NCBI GenBank assembly: GCA_963737075.1
Contig: CAVTRI010000002.1
Location: 2,108,001-2,172,000 of the forward strand
Length of the DNA stretch: 64,000 nt
Direction: 5' to 3'
Source: CAVTRI01 sp963737075
GTDB lineage: Bacteria; Actinomycetota; Acidimicrobiia; Acidimicrobiales; Palsa-688
Shown here in pieces: positions 27,004 to 34,562 of the stretch; position 1 is the first letter of the stretch; every line of letters begins with the position of its first letter. The position numbers were made by a program, and so were the translations under genes. The notes beneath the pieces were generated by a model, which worked only from the letters and a program-made list of their open reading frames with translations, had not been told where the DNA came from and made no database searches.

Positions 27004-27147
27004 TCAGCTCTCGGCGTCCTCCCTGGGTGTGGACACCTGGCCCTCCTCCTCCGGCCCCTGCCAGCCACTCGGCGGGTCGCTCGCGGGGAACGACTCCCTG
27101 CCCCACTCGTCCGGATCCGGTTCGGGATGCACGACCATGCCGGCCAC
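27004..27147 (-). CDS. Small acidic conserved-type protein
   Basis: 47 residues from GTG 27147, behind GAGGGG with a 6-nt spacer. The core DEWGRESFPASDPPSGWQGP has the look of a short motif I associate with actinobacterial proteins of unknown function. No membrane segment or cysteine pair. It lies upstream of tadA on the same strand, separated by about 130 nt. Confidence 0.6.
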   Translation of the reverse strand: MAGMVVHPEPDPDEWGRESFPASDPPSGWQGPEEEGQVSTPREDAES

Positions 27148-27264
27148 CGTATTCCCCTCAGGAGAGCAATCGGCACCTGATGGCTCCGCAAGAAGGCCGT
27201 TCGCATGTCCTAACAGCCAGCAACCGCCCAACCACCCCGATCGCGGTGTGAGACTCGCGGACCG

Positions 27265-28431
27265 ATGGGGCCGATGGGCACGACGCGATGCGGAGCACGC
27301 TGGCTGGCCCGCATCTGCCCGGGCCTGATGGCGCTCGGCCTCTGGATGGCGTCAGGGTCGGCGTTCGCTGGAGCGTCCGACACGACCACCTCATCGACGG
27401 CGTCGACAACCGCGACGACCTCGGCGTCCTCCACGACAACCTCGTCAAGCCAGCTGACGATCACCACCACCTCGCTGCCCGGCGGGGTGATCGGACGTGC
27501 TTACACGGCGAGGCTCCACGCCAAGGGCGGCACACCCCCGTACAAATGGGCCGTTGGGAGCGGCCACCTGCCGCCCGGCTTGTCGCTCGACAGCTCGAGC
27601 GGCGAGATCTCCGGGGTTCCGACGACCTCGGGCAGCGAGTCGGTGACCTTCCTGGTGACGGATTCGGCCGATCCTCCAGACACGACGGGACTGTCGATGA
27701 CCGTCAAGATTTCGTCGAGTGCGCCAACGACGACGCCGGAAACCATACCTCCCCCGGCAAGCAACGGTGGAGGTGGGGGCGGATCGTCCGGCGGCTCCGC
27801 GTGCGGGAGCGCCCTCGATCAGGAGATCGGCCGCAAGCTCGCCTACCAACCCTCGCAAACGATGCACGTGGGGGAGCCCACGGCGGTCGTCGTGGTGCTC
27901 GGCACCGGCTCGCTGCCGCCCGTGACGCTGCCGGGCAACACCATCGTCGTGCCCATCGTCACCACGTGCGAGGTAGAGGCGCAGCTCGTCGCCGCACCCG
28001 GAACGTTCGACATCTCGCCGCCCGGCGAACAACCGACGTCGTTTCTTGACGCCTCCACTGTCACCTGGACGTGGCAGGTCACCCCAGAGCGGGCAGGGCG
28101 TGGGCTGCAACTCGAGCTCGAGGTCAACTCCCTGTTCCAGGAGGCGGGCGCGTCGATTCCGGGGTCGGTTCGCAGCTATACGGCGTCGATCGACGTCACG
28201 GCCTCTCCAGTGTCGTTGGGGAAGCGAGCGAGCAGCATCTTCAACGCGCCGGTGTTCGACACGCTGGTGGGAGCGCTCATCCCAATCGGGCTGGCGGCGG
28301 CGGGCACGTATTGGCACCGACGCCGGAAGGCCACCAAGGCGGCCGCGAGCCCACCCAGCGACGGGTCGGCGCCTCCCCAGCAGCCCCCCGCCCAAGACGC
28401 CTCCGAAGGGTTGCCGGACGCGCGCCGGTGA
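27265..28431 (+). CDS. Secreted, membrane-anchored protein with putative Ig-like domain
   Basis: 388 residues. Signal peptide at about 15-36 (ICPGLMALGLWMASGSAFAG), then a Thr/Ser-rich linker. Residues 63-150 form a putative Ig domain with GGTPPYKWAVGSGHLPPG and GEISGVPTTSGSESVTF. A glycine-rich hinge follows, then a second domain with two cysteines (SACGSAL and TTCEVEA). One membrane helix (about 340-358) precedes a short basic, Pro-rich cytoplasmic tail. It is a surface protein, perhaps for adhesion; the ligand is unknown. Confidence 0.75.
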   Translation: MGPMGTTRCGARWLARICPGLMALGLWMASGSAFAGASDTTTSSTASTTATTSASSTTTSSSQLTITTTSLPGGVIGRAYTARLHAKGGTPPYKWAVGSGHLPPGLSLDSSSGEISGVPTTSGSESVTFLVTDSADPPDTTGLSMTVKISSSAPTTTPETIPPPASNGGGGGGSSGGSACGSALDQEIGRKLAYQPSQTMHVGEPTAVVVVLGTGSLPPVTLPGNTIVVPIVTTCEVEAQLVAAPGTFDISPPGEQPTSFLDASTVTWTWQVTPERAGRGLQLELEVNSLFQEAGASIPGSVRSYTASIDVTASPVSLGKRASSIFNAPVFDTLVGALIPIGLAAAGTYWHRRRKATKAAASPPSDGSAPPQQPPAQDASEGLPDARR

Positions 28432-28818
28432 CGGTCGGCAGCTCTTGCTCTTCCAGCTCTTTTCATGTTAGCGGGAAGCGGCGTTCCGACGCCGGCGCGC
28501 GGCGTGAAGGCCATCACCGGCTAGCCGGCGCGCAAGGGGCCGAGAGACCGAGGACTGACCGTCTACGCCGCGCGCTACGGCGCCACCCTGGCGCTTTCGC
28601 GCACAGCCTGATGCAGGACCACGTCCGGATTGGCCCGCCGGCGCGCGGTGTACCTGCTGAACTCTGTTTCACTGCGCGGCGGCGACGTCGCGTTCCCGGC
28701 ATCGAGTGGCTCGGGGACGGCGATCGGCTGCGTGCCTCTCACCGAACGAGCTGAGGCAAGAGCTCTACGACCGATGTTGTCTGCCGGTAGCAGAGCCGGG
28801 CAGGCTGGCAGGGCTCTG
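28432..28818. other. Gene-free region of 387 nt
   Basis: No convincing coding sequence, RNA gene or clear promoter is seen on either strand. Short frames here lack ribosome-binding sites and family-like patterns. GC-rich partial inverted repeats occur near 28490-28540 (ccggctagccgg). Confidence 0.4.
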
Positions 28819-29241
28819 ATGACCTCGCCCGTGCTCTCGCAGCTCGCCCCCGCTGTCGACGGGATCCGCCTCAGCTTGCACGTGATCGCTGCGGCCGTGT
28901 GGGTGGGCGGACAATTCACCGTTGCCGGGCTGGTTCCCACGGCCAGCCGGCTCGGAGCCGACGCGCCCAAGCAGGTGGCCCGAGCATTCAGCCGGCTCAG
29001 CTGGCCGGCCTACGCCGTGCTGCTAGCCACCGGGATATGGAACGTCGCCGCCGCGCATGCCGGCCAGCCACACGCGTGGCAGATCGTGCTCGGGGTCAAG
29101 ATCGCGATCGTTGTCCTCGCTGGCGCCAGTGCCTGGCTCCACGGCCGAGCCCGGCAACGTTCGGCGCTCGCGGCATGGGGGGCCGTCGCCGGTTTCAGTT
29201 CGTTCGCGGCGCTCGTGCTCGGCGTCTTTCTCGCCGGTTGA
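28819..29241 (+). CDS. CopD-like four-helix membrane protein
   Basis: 140 residues from ATG 28819. Four membrane helices with SLHVIAAAVWVGGQF at the first helix and LSWPAYAVLLATGIWN at the second resemble the CopD/DUF2269-type copper-resistance domain, whose helical His residues can bind metal or haem. The longer in-frame extension to 28630 is not hydrophobic and has no good start. A role in copper or haem handling is only inferred. Confidence 0.7.
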   Translation: MTSPVLSQLAPAVDGIRLSLHVIAAAVWVGGQFTVAGLVPTASRLGADAPKQVARAFSRLSWPAYAVLLATGIWNVAAAHAGQPHAWQIVLGVKIAIVVLAGASAWLHGRARQRSALAAWGAVAGFSSFAALVLGVFLAG

Positions 29242-29280
29242 GTCGAAGGCCGTGTGGGGCCGGGATGGTTCAATGAAGGC

Positions 29281-30201
29281 ATGATCTCGGATGACTCGGG
29301 TGTGACCGCCTCTTACCTCGAGCATCTGAGCGATGGCGACGTGATGGTACTGGCTGGTCGAGGAGCCAGCCGTCTCAGCGTCGAGGAAGTACGGGCGTCG
29401 CTTCGCGGTCGCCGAGGCGGCATCCAGGATCTGCTTGGCGGAGCGGAGGTGTTCCGATCCGTCTTCAGCGGCGACGGCGATCGGGACCCACTCGTGCACG
29501 TGTCACCCTTCCTGCTGTTTGCCGTGGCCGTCCAGCAGACGGTTCAAAGCCTGGAGTCGGCCAGCTACGTGCCCGAGTGGATGGGGGTGGGCCGACGCAC
29601 CCCGGTGTTCGACGTCGCCCAACTGCGGGAGTTCATTTGCTCTCCGTGGCGCCAGCTGTTCCTGACCGAGTTGCTCACGTCCTTCACCCACGTGGCCAGT
29701 GGATCCGTTCTGATTGCCACCCGGCGTGGACTGCGCAGGCGGCGGTTTTCGGAGCTCGATCCGGTGCGGTTCGCAGGCGTACTCGAGGTCGTGTCGGACG
29801 TCGAGCGGCCTGGGGTGCTGCGCCGCCTCGGCGATGTGGCGCTGTTTCTGACCGGCGTGTTCCCCGACTATGTCGCCCGTCGTGGCTTCGCGCCGATCGA
29901 GCGGGACCGGCTGCTGCGCGCGGGGTCTCCGGTGACTCGTCGGCGGGCGGGCAACGCCGGTGGCACCCAGCCAACGGCCGCCTTTCTGGGTGATGAGAGC
30001 GCGGTCGCCCTTCTGGACGCCCTCGGCCGGCGCTGGTATCACGCCGCGTTCGAGATGCTGCCTCGTCCCGTCCCGTCAAGCGTTGCCGTGCTTCAAGACC
30101 TGCCGGAACACTTCGGAGATGCGCGGCGCATCCTCGGGGTCGTCACGGAACGCTTTCTCTTTCCTCACCGCAACGAGTGGTTCGATCTGAACCCGATGTA
30201 A
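29281..30201 (+). CDS. Hypothetical protein
   Basis: 306 residues from ATG 29281 (GAAGG immediately upstream; GTG/ATG choices further up are weaker). A soluble, mostly helical protein with no signal peptide and no motif that I recognise. Conserved-looking blocks are HVSPFLLFAVAVQQTV, CSPWRQLFLTELLTSF and FLTGVFPDYVARRGF. It is followed by a convergent TetR gene. Codon usage is normal and the frame is long, so it is very likely a real gene. Confidence 0.72.
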   Translation: MISDDSGVTASYLEHLSDGDVMVLAGRGASRLSVEEVRASLRGRRGGIQDLLGGAEVFRSVFSGDGDRDPLVHVSPFLLFAVAVQQTVQSLESASYVPEWMGVGRRTPVFDVAQLREFICSPWRQLFLTELLTSFTHVASGSVLIATRRGLRRRRFSELDPVRFAGVLEVVSDVERPGVLRRLGDVALFLTGVFPDYVARRGFAPIERDRLLRAGSPVTRRRAGNAGGTQPTAAFLGDESAVALLDALGRRWYHAAFEMLPRPVPSSVAVLQDLPEHFGDARRILGVVTERFLFPHRNEWFDLNPM

Positions 30202-30234
30202 ACGTCTGGAGAGCTGCTCGCAGACCTCTCGACG

Positions 30235-30900
30235 CTAGCTCAAACGCTGTCGGACACTCGCTGGAGATGAAGACAGCCCCACGGCGAGTATGGCTTCGGC
30301 TGCCCAGTGCGCGACCGCGATCGCGGCGTCGGGCTCGAGGTGACAGATGTCTCGAAGGACGGTGATGGCTTCGCCCCCCATCACCAGGCAGAGCGCCGCT
30401 TCGAGTCGTTCCATCTCCGGACCGGTGAGGCCGTCGCTCATTGGTTCGAGCGCGCTGGAAATCCACCGGCGGCGACGTCCTTCTCTGATCTGGTATTCGT
30501 GACCTTCGCCGGCGTCCTCGGCGGCGAGCCAGGTGTCCATGTAGTGACGCAGGACAGTGCGGTACAGCGTCTCGTTGGCGGTGACGTGACGGTTGAAGGT
30601 ATCTACCACTTCGAGGAGCCGGACGCGGGGTGCCGCGCCGTCGGCGGGTCGTACCAGTAGTTCCTCGATCTCAGCAACTTCGACATTGACCGAGAGCTCC
30701 AAAAGCAGGGACTCCTGGGTGGGGAAGTATCGGTAGGCCGTCGTCCGCGACACCAGCGCCTCCTCGGCCGCCAGGGCGACAGTCGGGCGTCCTCCCCGTT
30801 GGAGGATTGCCTGGGCGGCATCAACGATGGCTTTCCGGGTCCGGCGCTTCTGATTCACCCGTCCGTACTCGCGGACAGGCCCTTGACGAGAGAGCGGCAT
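30235..30900 (-). CDS. TetR-family transcriptional regulator
   Basis: 221 residues from ATG 30900. The helix-turn-helix (RGGRPTVALAAEEALVSRTTAYRYF region, residues about 34-60) is recognisable, and YFPTQESLLLEL follows. The ligand domain is all helical. It is divergent from a cupin gene (73 nt between starts), and the AT-rich gap with gtac repeats at about 30908-30932 is a plausible shared operator, so the cupin gene is a likely target. Confidence 0.9.
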   Translation of the reverse strand: MPLSRQGPVREYGRVNQKRRTRKAIVDAAQAILQRGGRPTVALAAEEALVSRTTAYRYFPTQESLLLELSVNVEVAEIEELLVRPADGAAPRVRLLEVVDTFNRHVTANETLYRTVLRHYMDTWLAAEDAGEGHEYQIREGRRRRWISSALEPMSDGLTGPEMERLEAALCLVMGGEAITVLRDICHLEPDAAIAVAHWAAEAILAVGLSSSPASVRQRLS

Positions 30901-30973
30901 AGGCTTATGGTACACATATCCTACAAGAGTACGCACGTCACACGATGCGCCCGCTCCAAGGGGGGATGGAGCA

Positions 30974-31420
30974 ATGCCCCAACCATTCGTTGTCTCTCCC
31001 GACCAGGCGCCACGACCGCTCAACGTCGTCGGCGAACGGATAACTGTCCTCGCTTCCGGAGCGCGGACCGGAGGTTACGAAATCTTCCGTCAGGCGGGTC
31101 CAGAAGGAAGCGGGCCGCCCCCGCACAGCCACCCCTGGGACGAATCCTTCTATGTCATCGAAGGCGACATCGCCTTCGGCATTGACGATCAACCCTTGAT
31201 GGCAGTACCTGGGACCCTCGTGCACCTGCCGGCCGGGACCACCCATTGGTTCCGATTTGGCCCAGGGGGAGGTGTCATGATCTCGATGACATCACGCGAA
31301 GGCGCCTCGTGCATGTTCGCAGACTTTGACCGCGAGGTCTCACCTGAGAGCCCGGACCTGGCCAGGCTCATCGAGATCGGGCAGCCCTACGGGCTGGCCA
31401 TCTCCGTCCCTCCGGCCTGA
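30974..31420 (+). CDS. Cupin-domain protein
   Basis: 148 residues. Cupin motif 1 is PPPHSHPWDESFYVIEGDIAF, with two His and one Glu as metal ligands, and motif 2 is PAGTTHWFRFGPG with the third His. It should be a small metal-binding beta-barrel enzyme or sensor, for example a dioxygenase or isomerase; the substrate is unknown. Divergent from a TetR gene. Start ATG has GGGGGATGGAG upstream. Confidence 0.9.
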   Translation: MPQPFVVSPDQAPRPLNVVGERITVLASGARTGGYEIFRQAGPEGSGPPPHSHPWDESFYVIEGDIAFGIDDQPLMAVPGTLVHLPAGTTHWFRFGPGGGVMISMTSREGASCMFADFDREVSPESPDLARLIEIGQPYGLAISVPPA

Positions 31421-31529
31421 TCGCAAGCCACCCGCTCGGTTGTGCGCGTCTCCGTCGCTCGTTCGTCGCATTAGGCACCACGTTGGTGTTCGGTGGTGGC
31501 CCTGACTCACCCAGGGCCACGTGCCTCGA

Positions 31530-31558
31530 TTGACGGAGGCCGCTACGGAGGGTAGTGT
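31530..31558 (+). promoter_or_regulatory. Promoter of the STAS-MerR/REC-KaiC operon
   Basis: -35 TTGACG (31530-31535), 17-bp spacer, -10 TAGTGT (31553-31558). The ATG of the STAS gene at 31568 is 10 nt further, with no ribosome-binding site, so the message is probably leaderless. Confidence 0.65.
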
Positions 31559-31567
31559 CTAACTAGT

Positions 31568-31927
31568 ATGGAGGTTGAAGACAGGTTTGACCCACCTCTT
31601 GTCGAAGGAGAATCAGGAGGTTCGTGTACGGGCTTCCTGGTTGAGAATGATGGTGGGGGGCGGGTGCGACTCGTTGGCGAGCTGGACATGGCCGGCGTTC
31701 CGGCGTTGCGAGCCGCGTTGGCAGACGTGCACGGCGACATCGAGCTTGACTGCTCGGGGTTGACCTTCATCGACTGCTCCGGGTTGAGGGCGCTGCACGA
31801 GACGGGGAGTGCCTCTGAGACTGATGGCGTGCGCCTGTGTTTGATCGCCCCGTCGCGCTGCGTGACCTGGTTGCTCGAGCTGACCGGCATGGATGGTTTC
31901 TTCGACCTTCGCGACGGCTCATCGTGA
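31568..31927 (+). CDS. STAS-domain anti-sigma-factor antagonist-like protein
   Basis: 119 residues. The STAS core includes VRLVGELDMAGVPALRAAL and the phosphorylation-type loop LDCSGLTFIDCSGLRAL, where Ser71 matches the regulatory serine of SpoIIAA/RsbV. Family members bind an anti-sigma kinase depending on phosphorylation. No anti-sigma kinase lies nearby; instead the gene leads a tight operon with a MerR/receiver protein and a KaiC-like ATPase, with a 4-nt GTGA overlap to the next gene. Confidence 0.9.
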   Translation: MEVEDRFDPPLVEGESGGSCTGFLVENDGGGRVRLVGELDMAGVPALRAALADVHGDIELDCSGLTFIDCSGLRALHETGSASETDGVRLCLIAPSRCVTWLLELTGMDGFFDLRDGSS

Positions 31928-32622
31928 ACGACCCAGCCGGGCCGGTCGTGGTCAGCGATGGCGAGGAGTTTGCTGGGACTCGCCCGGTGTACTCGATCGG
32001 GGCGGTGGCCAAGATGCTGGGGGTCGACGCCTCCACCCTGCGGGCCTGGGAGGAACGTTATGCGCTGGTCACCCCCGGGAGGAGCCGGGGAGGCCAGCGC
32101 CTCTACTCCAGAGACGACGTGGCGCTCCTGCGTTTCGTGGTCGAGAGGATGGCGGAGGGCGCCAGTCCCGGCGACGCCCACCGGCTGTTGGCCGAGCGCC
32201 TCGGGGCCGGCGGCGTGACCCGGCCCCAACCGGAAAGCCCCAACGTGGTGATCCTCTTGGCGGAGCGTGACCGCTACGCCGCGGAGCTCTCGGAGTACCT
32301 TCTGCGCACCGAGGGCTACGACGTTTGCGTGGTATTCGATCCCGGCGAAGCAAAGCGTTGCATGGCTGAGCGGCGCCCCCATTTGTCGGTGGTCGAGTTG
32401 ATGATGTCAGGGGGCGGTCTGGCGCTCTGCCGGGAGCTGGCGGAATCGGGCGGGGGGCCGGTGTTGGCGTTGTCGGCTCTGGATCTCGCCGAGGAGGCGC
32501 TGACGGCGGGGGCGAGCGCCTTCGTGTCGAAGCCGATCAATCCGTTGCAACTGGTTTCCACCGTGCGTGACCTGCTGGGCCAGAGCGCCCTAACCCGCCC
32601 GTCGCCTCTTAGCGTCTCGTAG
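31924..32622 (+). CDS. MerR-type regulator with a C-terminal degenerate receiver domain
   Basis: 232 residues from GTG 31924, coupled to the STAS gene. Residues 22-80 form a MerR DNA-binding domain (YSIGAVAKMLGVDASTLRAW, then RLYSRDDVALL). Residues 106-220 form a receiver: acidic Glu114/Asp116, Lys203 in FVSKPI and Ser184. However, the phospho-acceptor position is Glu159 (SVVELMMSG) instead of Asp, so it likely cannot be phosphorylated and may mimic the active state. MerR plus receiver is an unusual architecture. It abuts the KaiC-like gene (1-nt overlap). Confidence 0.85.
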   Translation: MNDPAGPVVVSDGEEFAGTRPVYSIGAVAKMLGVDASTLRAWEERYALVTPGRSRGGQRLYSRDDVALLRFVVERMAEGASPGDAHRLLAERLGAGGVTRPQPESPNVVILLAERDRYAAELSEYLLRTEGYDVCVVFDPGEAKRCMAERRPHLSVVELMMSGGGLALCRELAESGGGPVLALSALDLAEEALTAGASAFVSKPINPLQLVSTVRDLLGQSALTRPSPLSVS

Positions 32623-34001
32623 TGCAGCGGATCTCCACCGGCAACCCGGCGCTCGACCAGATCCTGGACGGCGGTCTCATTGCCGACACCATCACTTTGG
32701 TAGTCGGCGCGCCAGGGAGCGGCAAGACCATCTTGGCCGAGCAGTTCCTCTTCGCCAACGCCACGAGCGAGCGGCCCGGCCTGTACCTGTCTACGGCATC
32801 GGAACCCTTCGACAAGCTGCTGCGTTACGGGCAATCACTCGAGTTCTTCAATGTGGGCTCGGTGGGCGAATCGGTGTTCTACGAGGACCTGGGCGACGCC
32901 CTCGTCGACAACGGGCTCGGAGCGGTGCTCGAACGCGTCGATGATCTGCTCAAGGCGAAGGAACCCGGCCTGGTGATTGTCGACAGCTTTAAAGCCTTGC
33001 AAACATTCGCCACCGACGACGCAGCGTTCCGTCGTTTCCTCCGCGACCTGGCGGGGCGGTTCACGGCGCTGGCCGTGTCAGCTCTGTGGGTAGGTGAATA
33101 CGACCCAGCCGCGGCCGCCAGCACGCCGGAGTTCGCCGTCGCCGACGCCATCGTTTCGCTCGAGACGAGACGAACGGCGGAACGTTCCATCCGACTGCTC
33201 AGCGTCCGGAAGCTGCGCGGCAGCGACTTCCTCCCGGGTGACCACCTGTACCGCATCACCTCCAGAGGTCTTGAGATCTTCCCCCGCCTGGCCGATCCAC
33301 GCGATACGGCAACCTACTCCGCCAGCGCGCAACGAGTCTCGACGGGAGTACCCGCCCTCGACGATTCGCTCGAGGACGGCTACTGGCCGGGGTCGACCAC
33401 GCTGGTGGCGGGGCCCTCCGGGATAGGCAAGACACTCATGGGATTGCATTTCATCTTCGAGGGCGGCCGTCGAAACGAACCTGGTGTTCTCGTCACCCTC
33501 CAAGAAAATGGTCACCAGTTGACCCGTATTCTCGAACGATACGGATGGTCCATAGATGACCCGAACGTACATATCCTTGACCGGTCACCCGTTGACCTCT
33601 ACATCGACGAGCTCGTCTACGAACTCCTCGACATTGTCGAGCAGACCAGCGCCCGCCGGATCGTCATCGACAGTCTCAACGACCTTGAGAAGAGCGGCTC
33701 AGACCCCACCCGCTTCAACGAGTTCGTCTACTCACTGGTTCAACGGTGCTCCCGCCTCGGGGTCAGCTTGATGTTCACCTACGAGATATTCGAATTGTTC
33801 CACATTACTCGGCTCAGCGACAACGGGATATCCCACCTCGCCGACAACGTCGTCCTACTCCAATACGTTCAAGACGGACCACAAATTAAACGGTCTCTCA
33901 CCATCATCAAGTCCAGAGGCTCCACCGCGGCGAACATCACTCGAGAGTTTCGGATTGCTTCCAATGGCATCACCCTCGGCGAAGCCATCTACACCCGGTG
34001 A
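32622..34001 (+). CDS. Double-domain KaiC-like RecA-superfamily ATPase
   Basis: 459 residues from GTG 32622. Two KaiC/RadA-like ATPase domains: domain 1 Walker A GAPGSGKT (29-36) and Walker B LVIVDSF; domain 2 Walker A GPSGIGKT (about 265-272) and Walker B RIVIDSL. The typical KaiC opening (STGNPALDQILDGGL and STGVPALDDSL) is present twice. KaiC homologues outside cyanobacteria act as ATP-driven signalling switches. No KaiA or KaiB is near. The catalytic Glu pair of KaiC CI is not obvious (LYLSTASE and VLVTLQEN). Third gene of the STAS operon. Confidence 0.93.
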   Translation: MQRISTGNPALDQILDGGLIADTITLVVGAPGSGKTILAEQFLFANATSERPGLYLSTASEPFDKLLRYGQSLEFFNVGSVGESVFYEDLGDALVDNGLGAVLERVDDLLKAKEPGLVIVDSFKALQTFATDDAAFRRFLRDLAGRFTALAVSALWVGEYDPAAAASTPEFAVADAIVSLETRRTAERSIRLLSVRKLRGSDFLPGDHLYRITSRGLEIFPRLADPRDTATYSASAQRVSTGVPALDDSLEDGYWPGSTTLVAGPSGIGKTLMGLHFIFEGGRRNEPGVLVTLQENGHQLTRILERYGWSIDDPNVHILDRSPVDLYIDELVYELLDIVEQTSARRIVIDSLNDLEKSGSDPTRFNEFVYSLVQRCSRLGVSLMFTYEIFELFHITRLSDNGISHLADNVVLLQYVQDGPQIKRSLTIIKSRGSTAANITREFRIASNGITLGEAIYTR

Positions 34002-34234
34002 GTCTCATCCACAACGAAGGACGACGGGTCCCAATCCAGCGCGGAAGTTCGGACAACAAGCCGGAAGCCTGAGCCAATTGCAGCCGCCGGCGAGCCCAAT
34101 AGGCCGAAAACCGCTACGCAAAGCGGAGTGTCCTGACGCGCGCTTACAGTGGTCGGGTTGGTGGTCACTCGTTTGCACCGCTAAGCAACGGATCTCTCGG
34201 AAGAGACTGGGACCTGCCACTGACCTGGGCGCTC

Positions 34235-34322
34235 TGGCGGAGAGGGTGGGATTTGAACCCACGGTCCCGTGAAGGACACACGATTTCCAATCGTGCCGAT
34301 TCGGCCGCTCTCGCACCCCTCC
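34235..34322 (-). tRNA. tRNA-Ser, anticodon GGA
   Basis: Read on the minus strand. Acceptor stem GGAGGGG pairs with CCTCTCC (one G-U), discriminator G, and CCA is encoded. The anticodon arm is cacgatt-GGA-aatcgtg, giving serine UCC/UCU codons. The long variable arm and T-arm gtgggTTCAAATcccac are typical of class II tRNA-Ser. 88 nt in length. Confidence 0.95.
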
Positions 34323-34354
34323 GGGTAGCGACGCCAGGGTAGTCTGTGCGACCG

Positions 34355-34452
34355 GACCTGGCGTCGGTGCGGCGGTCGGGTCCTGCGCAACGTGGCACCC
34401 GTGAACCGAGTCAGGGCCTGACGGCAGCAGCTCTCAGCGGAACGCCAGGTGT
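34355..34452 (+). ncRNA. ffs: Signal recognition particle RNA, small bacterial type
   Basis: Terminal helix arms acctggcgt (34356-34364) and acgccaggt (34442-34450) pair perfectly. Between them lies gtgaaccgagtcaggg and the domain IV core CAGG-GCC-UGAC-GGC-AGCAGC, which matches the conserved Ffh-binding motif (CAGG...AGCAGC) with an unusual UGAC tetraloop. Length about 98 nt. The site between tRNA-Ser and dnaX is a familiar place for ffs in actinobacteria. The ends are approximate. Confidence 0.85.
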
Positions 34453-34562
34453 GCCGCAGATCGCCTGACCGTCGCGCCGGCGCCAGGACCTCTGCCGTGC
34501 AGTCCCGCCGACGGGGCGGGAGGCCGGAGCGGCGTCATACGGCTGCCGTAGGCTGCATCCCT

